This document shows positions 28,195 to 33,446 of a stretch of DNA of 33,446 bases, piece after piece. Below the pieces are notes generated by a model, which did no database searches, had not been told where the DNA came from, and saw only the letters and a program-made list of their open reading frames with translations. Each line of letters begins with the position of its first letter. Position 1 is the stretch's first letter. The translations under genes were made by a program, and so were the position numbers. Origin of the DNA: Bacillota bacterium (lineage in GTDB: Bacteria; Bacillota; Sulfobacillia; Sulfobacillales; Sulfobacillaceae); NCBI GenBank assembly GCA_023488565.1, contig JAMDDZ010000153.1, forward strand, positions 386-33,831, read 5' to 3'.

Positions 28195-29345
28195 TTTTGC
28201 AAAGCGTTCAGAAACTCGGCAACCACGTCGGTGGGATCTTCCAGGCCCACCGACACCCGCACTACATCAGAAGTAATTTGCCGCTCGTTGCGCTCTTCTT
28301 GGGTCAGTGCGGCATGACAGTGCAACTCCGGTAGCGAGACGATGGTCTCGGCTCCGCCAAGCCCGGCTCCGATGCGGGCAAAGTGCAACCTTTCGGCTAA
28401 CCGGGGCACTGACGCGACATCCTTGAGACGGAAGGTAACCATTTGACCAAATCCTTTGTCAGTGGCCATGGTTTCGTTGGCAACGGCGTGACCTGGGTGT
28501 GATGGCAATCCCGGATAAAACACTTGAGACACCGCAGGGTGAGATGTCAATGCGAGCGCCAACGCCATAGCCGTTTGTGATGCTTGTCGCATTCTCACCG
28601 GGAGTGTGCGTAGCCCGCGATGCACCAAATATGAATCGTCAGGAGATAAAATGGGTCCGCAGGCATTTTGAATGAAATAAAGTTGTTGAGCCAGTTCTTG
28701 GGTGCGAGCTACCGCGAGTCCCGCGGTAACGTCGGAGTGTCCCCCAATCATCTTGGTTCCTGAATGCAACACCAGATCTGCACCCATCGTTAGAGGGTTC
28801 TGCAGATAAGGAGTGACAAAGGTGTTGTCAATCCACACAGATAATTGGTGACGATGCGCCCAGTCTACGATGGCCGGCACGTGCGCTACATGCAAAAAAG
28901 GATTAGAGAAATTTTCCACCAAGATGGCCCGCGTATTTGGTTCAATGGCTCGGTCCAGATCTTCAACTTGGTCGGTGTCCACGTAGGTTACCGCAATGTT
29001 GAAACGGGAGAATACCCCCCGCAACACCCTTTGGGTACCGCCCTGGCAGTCCCGGGTAACTAAAAGGTGATCTCCGGCGCTCAGCAACAAAAAAGTTGCG
29101 GTCAGTGCAGCCATGCCTGACGCAAACGCAAAGCCGCGAACGCCCCCTTCTATGGTCGCCATAGCGGTTTCTAAGGCTTCACGGGTAGGGTTTCCAGAGC
29201 GGGCGTAATCAAATGAAGACGGAGCCCAGGGATTCGTCTGATGATATGTGGTGGCCCGATAGATGGGAGGGACTACAGCGCTTAGTTGCGGATCCAGTTG
29301 GCTGGCGTGGACAAAAGTGGTGTCCGATGGTTTCTTGGTAGACAT
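28191..29345 (-). CDS. Cys/Met metabolism PLP-dependent enzyme (cystathionine gamma-lyase/beta-lyase-like)
   Basis: SFDYARSGNPTREALETAMATIEGG, VDNTFVTPYLQNPLTMGADLVLHSGTKMIGGHSDVTAG (PLP Lys), VRVSVGLEDPTDVVAEF. Confidence 0.92.
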   Translation of the reverse strand: MSTKKPSDTTFVHASQLDPQLSAVVPPIYRATTYHQTNPWAPSSFDYARSGNPTREALETAMATIEGGVRGFAFASGMAALTATFLLLSAGDHLLVTRDCQGGTQRVLRGVFSRFNIAVTYVDTDQVEDLDRAIEPNTRAILVENFSNPFLHVAHVPAIVDWAHRHQLSVWIDNTFVTPYLQNPLTMGADLVLHSGTKMIGGHSDVTAGLAVARTQELAQQLYFIQNACGPILSPDDSYLVHRGLRTLPVRMRQASQTAMALALALTSHPAVSQVFYPGLPSHPGHAVANETMATDKGFGQMVTFRLKDVASVPRLAERLHFARIGAGLGGAETIVSLPELHCHAALTQEERNERQITSDVVRVSVGLEDPTDVVAEFLNALQN

Positions 29346-29363
29346 AAAGAGCGTCCTTCTCTC

Positions 29364-30518
29364 CTAAGGAATAGCGTGCAATGCTTGAGCTAAATCGGCC
29401 TCTAAATCAGCAACATTCTCAATTCCCACTGAAAGCCGGACCAACCCAGGGGTGATACCTAGGGCCATGCGCACCGATTCCGGCAATTCTCGGTGTGTCT
29501 CATAAAAGGGATGGGTAATCAATGATTCTACACCGCCTAGACTGACTGCAGGGATGATGCAATGGAGTTCGTCCATCATTGGGCCGACCGATTCGGGGTC
29601 ATGGAGCCGAAAAGAAATCATAGCGCCGGGGCCAGTGGCTTGTCGCAGATGCAGCAATCCCCCCGGATGTTGGGATAATCCCGGATAATAGGTCGCAGCA
29701 ATTTTGGGATGCTGCGCTAAAAATTGGGCTAGAGCGATGGCATTTTGCTCTTGGCGGTCAAGGCGCAAATCTAGAGTTTTTAGTCCACGCAACAATAACC
29801 AGGAGTCCCACGGCGCTAGGATGCCTCCCGACGCGTTGCAAATAACGGCGATTTCTTCTGCCAACTCGGGACTACGACTAATCACCAATCCGGCCACCAC
29901 ATCGTTATGCCCTGCGAGGTATTTTGTGGCACTGTACACGACGAAGTCTGCCCCAAAATCAAATGGACGCTGCCGCAAAAATGTCATAAAGGTATTGTCT
30001 ACGGCAATCCATGCCCCCTGGGCATGTGCCAATTCGGTTAAAATCTTGAGGTCACTGATTTGCAACAATGGGTTACTGGGGGTTTCGATAAACAGCAAGC
30101 GAGTGTGAGGAGTGAGTGCGGATGCCACTTGGTCTGGGTCGCGCGTGTCGACATATGTCGCGGTCACTCCGAATTTTTGGAATGTGTCTTGAAACAAGCG
30201 ATAAGTGCCACCATAGGCATCCTGAGTTAATACGACATGGTCGCCGGATTTCAACAAATGGCCTAAGGCCGTAATGGCCGCCATCCCGGAACCAAAAACA
30301 CTGGTGCCCGACCCGCCTTCTAGTTCCGTGATGGATTGCGCCAAACTGTGACGGGTAGGATTGTCGGTGCGAGAGTAATCGAATGGGCCAAAGCCGTCAC
30401 TGGTATGTTGGTATGTGACGGTTTGAAAAATTGGGGTAGTAACCGATCCATAAGCAGGATCACTGCCAACCCCGGCATGGGCGACACGGGTATCCAGACG
30501 CCACTCTTTTTGCGGCAA
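29364..30518 (-). CDS. Cys/Met metabolism PLP-dependent enzyme (cystathionine gamma-synthase-like)
   Basis: FDYSRTDNPTRHSLAQSITELEGGSGTSVFGSGMAAI, VDNTFMTFLRQRPFDFGADFVVYSATKYLAGHNDVVAG, LVRLSVGIENVADLEADL. TTG start with GAGGAGAAG RBS. Confidence 0.92.
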   Translation of the reverse strand: MPQKEWRLDTRVAHAGVGSDPAYGSVTTPIFQTVTYQHTSDGFGPFDYSRTDNPTRHSLAQSITELEGGSGTSVFGSGMAAITALGHLLKSGDHVVLTQDAYGGTYRLFQDTFQKFGVTATYVDTRDPDQVASALTPHTRLLFIETPSNPLLQISDLKILTELAHAQGAWIAVDNTFMTFLRQRPFDFGADFVVYSATKYLAGHNDVVAGLVISRSPELAEEIAVICNASGGILAPWDSWLLLRGLKTLDLRLDRQEQNAIALAQFLAQHPKIAATYYPGLSQHPGGLLHLRQATGPGAMISFRLHDPESVGPMMDELHCIIPAVSLGGVESLITHPFYETHRELPESVRMALGITPGLVRLSVGIENVADLEADLAQALHAIP

Positions 30519-30584
30519 ACGAATCTTCTCCTCTGAAAAAAGATTTGTCTTCTTTGTGGCACATAACGAATTTTGGTCAGATGC

Positions 30585-30968
30585 CTACGACAATAGAAAT
30601 CGTTCGAGTCCGGTTCTTACATCGGAACTTTCACTAGCCAGTTTTAACAGTTCCTGACTGACCCATTCAATCCATTGGGACAACGAACCGCTTTCCGTTT
30701 TTAACGCGATCCCTCGGACCATTTTTACTCGTTGGGCGTCTATCCGTCCATGATCCTGGGTGAGGATGTACAGCCATTCGCCAGCCTGGATTCTTATCGC
30801 ATGCACCGACTTGGTTTTGGAAAACAGGCCGCCACGACGGTCTACCGTCGTTTGCAGCGGAATTGCGGCTTCTAACTTTTTGGCCAAGACTTCTAAAAAA
30901 GTTAATATATCGCTGGTGTCTTGACGAAGACTAGCCGCTAAAATATCAAATGAGAGGTCGTCAGCCAT
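30585..30968 (-). CDS. Uncharacterised protein (about 127 aa)
   Basis: MADDLSFDILAASLRQDTSDILTFLEVLAKKLEAAIPLQTTVDRRGGLFSKTKSVHAIRIQAGEWLYILTQDHGRIDAQRVKMVRGIALKTESGSLSQWIEWVSQELLKLASESS...; start chosen at ATG 30968 rather than 31109. Confidence 0.7.
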   Translation of the reverse strand: MADDLSFDILAASLRQDTSDILTFLEVLAKKLEAAIPLQTTVDRRGGLFSKTKSVHAIRIQAGEWLYILTQDHGRIDAQRVKMVRGIALKTESGSLSQWIEWVSQELLKLASESSDVRTGLERFLLS

Positions 30969-31107
30969 GTCCACCGCTCCCGTAGTGATTTGTTTTATTT
31001 TAGCATACTCCTGTTGTAGGCTTAAGGTAACACGAAAAACATGGTATTTGACTTTTGTTGACATTTGTAGTATGACAAACTTATCAAGCGTATAGGAGGG
31101 ATGGAAC

Positions 31108-31773
31108 ATGTTTAATCGGTCTCCTTATGCCACCTATTCCGTGAGTGACGGAGTGCCGGGACGGTTAATGGCGCGGACTCTAGGGTACCTGGGGCTGCTT
31201 TTGGCGATTTTGAGTGTGGCGGTGCTGTTCGGCGTAGGACTGGGTGCCGCGGGAATCTGGGTTGGATTCGCGGCTGCCATTATTGGCACTATCATGGTAT
31301 CACGGAGCATGGCCAGCGCCGGGGCGGCATTCGTCTGGGGTGCCGTGGTGGCAATCGGCATGGGTATAATGATATCGCCGGTGATTTGGGCAACGGTCGC
31401 AACGGATCCGGGGCTTCTTTTACAGACGCTTGGGGTGCTGGTTATTACCATCTTGATGTCAGCGGCTGTCGTCGCATGGATACCATGGGATTTTTCCCGC
31501 ATGATGCCCCTGTTGTTCATTGGGCTAATCATGCTGATCGTGGTGAGTTTGCTTTCGTTTTTCATACCCGCGTTCGCCGGTGTTGGTGCCTCCCGGGCGT
31601 TTAACCTGATTGGGGTACTGATTTTTACCGGATATCTGATGGTTGACTTTTCCTTAATGCGGATGCGGGGCAGAGTCATGCCGACTCAGGGAACCGCAGT
31701 GGTTTTAGCCGTGTCGTTACTCATTGATATCGTGAATCTGTTTTTGTTTCTTCTTCGTTTGGGACGGCGATAA
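31108..31773 (+). CDS. Bax inhibitor-1/YccA family membrane protein
   Basis: Seven predicted hydrophobic segments; C-terminal RAFNLIGVLIFTGYLMVDFSLMR...VVLAVSLLIDIVNLFLFLLRLGRR resembles the Bax1-I signature; RBS aggaggg. Confidence 0.82.
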   Translation: MFNRSPYATYSVSDGVPGRLMARTLGYLGLLLAILSVAVLFGVGLGAAGIWVGFAAAIIGTIMVSRSMASAGAAFVWGAVVAIGMGIMISPVIWATVATDPGLLLQTLGVLVITILMSAAVVAWIPWDFSRMMPLLFIGLIMLIVVSLLSFFIPAFAGVGASRAFNLIGVLIFTGYLMVDFSLMRMRGRVMPTQGTAVVLAVSLLIDIVNLFLFLLRLGRR

Positions 31774-31779
31774 GCAAGA

Positions 31780-31813
31780 GCGCCCTGAAAGCCGATGTTG
31801 GCCCGCAGGGCGC
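31780..31813 (+). terminator. Hairpin downstream of the Bax1-I gene
   Basis: GCGCCCTG...CAGGGCGC 8-bp stem, weak T-tract. Confidence 0.5.
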
Positions 31814-31825
31814 GACTTTATGCAA

Positions 31826-32027
31826 TGAACTCTCCCGCCGCCTGACCCTAACGGGGTGAGGCGGGGGTTTCTGAGGTCACCCTCTGGAAGTTCCTGGTTC
31901 TACGACCGCTGCGCCGAGCCGTTAGACTAAACCAAAAGTCTGGGCCTTGTCTAGCCCTGCGGGCTGGCCCGCTTGACCCCCTCTTGGCTTGCGCCTAAGA
32001 AGGGGAATGCGCGGGCGTTATGTTCAA
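31826..32027 (-). mobile_element. Short IS200/IS605-derived element (about 200 bp) lacking tnpB
   Basis: Minus strand: left end TTGAACATAACGCCCGCGCATTCCCCTTCTTAGGCGCAAGCCAAGAGGGGGTCAAGCGGG (shared with 419-477) through right-end-like CAGAAACCCCCGCCTCACCCCGTTAGGGTCAGGCGGCGGGAGAGTTCA. Confidence 0.65.
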
Positions 32028-32029
32028 TG

Positions 32030-32317
32030 CTAGAGGTGTGCTAGTAGCGGCATGATCCAATGGTGGATTTTGGCGAAAATAGCCGATAGTATGCTGGCAA
32101 GGAGGGCTCTGGTGCTTTCAGCATGGCGTAGTCCATGTTGCAAGGTGCCCAATCCAGCAATGACGGGGTTGAGCTGCCACATCACCAATGCCGCCAAGAT
32201 GATGAGAATAAGTAGCGTATTACGGAAATAATGCTTTTTAGCTTTAGGCTTCTCTTGAGATGGAGAAAGATGCATTCCTCCTTTATGGTTTCGTGCAAGG
32301 TCCGACGGTGTCGACAT
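32030..32317 (-). CDS. Small hypothetical membrane protein (95 aa)
   Basis: MSTPSDLARNHKGG... with one clear hydrophobic segment NTLLILIILAALVMWQL; RBS GAGGTGACACGATG on minus strand. Confidence 0.55.
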   Translation of the reverse strand: MSTPSDLARNHKGGMHLSPSQEKPKAKKHYFRNTLLILIILAALVMWQLNPVIAGLGTLQHGLRHAESTRALLASILSAIFAKIHHWIMPLLAHL

Positions 32318-32402
32318 CGTGTCACCTCCTCAATCGGTTATGGCTCATCCTAGCATTGCTGGTATTAAATGGCAATATCGGCAGCCCGAGAAAAATTGCC
32401 CA

Positions 32403-32431
32403 TTGACCGAATCACTCCGACATGGTACATT
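32403..32431 (+). promoter_or_regulatory. Promoter of the SAM riboswitch/methionine synthase transcript
   Basis: TTGACC (32403-32408), 17-nt spacer, TACATT (32426-32431). Confidence 0.55.
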
Positions 32432-32453
32432 GCCTAAAACTTAATAAATTTTA

Positions 32454-32603
32454 CTTCTTATCCAGAGTGGTGGAGGGACTGGCCCTATGAAGCCCGGCAA
32501 CCCCCCCTTGCGTAGTGGTGGGTGCCAATTCCTGAAGGACGCAGCGTTGCGTTGTCCTTAGAGATGAGAAGAGTGCTCACGCCTCTTCTCAGGCGTGTTT
32601 TTT
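32454..32603 (+). ncRNA. SAM-I (S-box) riboswitch with terminator
   Basis: TTCTTATCCAGAGTGGTGGAGGGACTGGCCCTATGAAGCCCGGCAACC...GGTGCCAATTCCTG...TCCTTAGAGATGAGAAGAG; P1 TTCTTATC/GATGAGAA; terminator CACGCCT-CTTCTC-AGGCGTG-TTTTTT. Confidence 0.96.
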
Positions 32604-32641
32604 GTATGTCCATCTATTGGTACTATGACAGGAGCGATTGC

Positions 32642-33446
32642 ATGCGAATTACAACATTAGGATCCTACCCTAAGATCCCCGCAGATAATGGCCCGAGTGT
32701 GCGCACAGCCATTCAGCGATTTGAACGACGAAGCATTGGCCTGACCCAATTAGAACAAATCATTAGGGACCGTACTCGTCACGTTATCCAGGTAGCCGAA
32801 GCGCATCGCCTGGATATGACGAGCGATGGGATGATTCGATGGAATGACATGTTTGACGGTGTTGTGCGTGATGTCGACAATGTGCAATCTGCCGGATTGC
32901 TCCGGTTCTTGGACAACAATTTTTATTACCGACACCCCTTGATTCGCGGTCGCCTCTCATTTCAAGGAGGGGTCGTCCGGTGGTGGTTGACCCAGGCTGT
33001 GGGTATGTCAAAGGCGCCGTTGAAGGCCATATTGCCGGGGCCATTTACGTTTTTGCAACTGTCTCAGGATGACAGCTATCATAATCGGCAGGCCTTGTTA
33101 GACGATGTTGTAGAAGTCTTGAGGCTGGAGGCCCATTCGCTATTGGATACCGGAATTCAAGAGATTCAATGGGATGAACCGGCTCTGGCCTATTATCCCG
33201 AGTGGGATATTCGTGAGGTCAAGGAAACTCTTACGGCCCTAACCAAGAATCTTACAGTGGCCCAAAGTCTTGCCCTTTATTGGGGGCCTGGTGTCCATCG
33301 TTGGATTGAACCGCTGGCCACCACCGGATTTTCCCGACTTTACCTTGATGCGGTGTCGGACGCTGAAGTGGTACCACGCCTGGCGGCTGAACAATCGCCG
33401 GTAGAAGTGGGAGTGGGTCTTATCGATGCTCGCCAAGTAAAAAAAG
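32642..33446 (+). CDS. Methionine synthase (MetE-type), partial, runs off the right edge
   Basis: MRITTLGSYPKIPADNGPSVRTAIQRFERRSIGLTQLEQIIRD...DMTSDGMIRWNDMFDG...RFLDNNFYYRHPLIRG...LPGPFTFLQLS...IQEIQWDEPALAY; downstream of the SAM-I riboswitch. Not in the ORF track because it has no stop in the window. Confidence 0.85.
   Translation, partial: MRITTLGSYPKIPADNGPSVRTAIQRFERRSIGLTQLEQIIRDRTRHVIQVAEAHRLDMTSDGMIRWNDMFDGVVRDVDNVQSAGLLRFLDNNFYYRHPLIRGRLSFQGGVVRWWLTQAVGMSKAPLKAILPGPFTFLQLSQDDSYHNRQALLDDVVEVLRLEAHSLLDTGIQEIQWDEPALAYYPEWDIREVKETLTALTKNLTVAQSLALYWGPGVHRWIEPLATTGFSRLYLDAVSDAEVVPRLAAEQSPVEVGVGLIDARQVKK

Noticed and set aside
30597-30622. GTTCGAGTCC resembles a tRNA T-loop
   Set aside because: Lies in the 3' coding part of the minus-strand gene 30585-30968; no tRNA fold.
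31134-31679. 181-aa antisense ORF opposite the Bax1-I gene
   Set aside because: Low-complexity I/P/T/A-rich translation typical of the reverse complement of a membrane protein gene; no RBS or family resemblance.
1-33446. CRISPR arrays, rRNA, prophage or defence islands
   Set aside because: No regularly spaced repeats, rRNA-like sequence, phage structural genes or known defence genes seen.

Overview
This window reads as a Firmicutes chromosomal housekeeping segment; Sulfobacillus or a related clostridial-type lineage is a guess from gene order and sequence style, not a verified assignment. The core is smc-ftsY-[GT4 glycosyltransferase]-ylxM-ffh-rpsP-rimM-trmD-rplS-lepB-rbgA-rnhB-topA-xerC-hslV-hslU-codY. 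It is followed by a more variable region: GT51 transglycosylase, metallo-beta-lactamase-fold lactonase, LytR-CpsA-Psr protein, GH18 lipoprotein, an apparently intact IS607-type TnpA/TnpB element, a decayed Wzz-type gene, an acyl-CoA ligase, two Cys/Met PLP enzymes, a Bax1-I family protein, and a SAM-I riboswitch ahead of a MetE-like methionine synthase that runs off the right edge. The most interesting signals are: (i) a c-di-AMP (ydaO/yuaA-type) riboswitch with a clean promoter upstream of a sucrose-phosphate-synthase/MshA-like glycosyltransferase inside the SRP gene cluster; (ii) two short IS200/IS605-derived elements that have lost tnpB but appear to keep both ends and the structured 3' (omega-RNA-like) segment, plus a third deleted tnpB copy at the left edge sharing the same end sequence; (iii) a stem that pairs with the Shine-Dalgarno of the GH18 gene; (iv) a 10-bp perfect hairpin within a possible small ORF between topA and xerC. 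I found no tRNA, rRNA or CRISPR array. All assignments come from reading the sequence by eye; no searches or folding programs were run.
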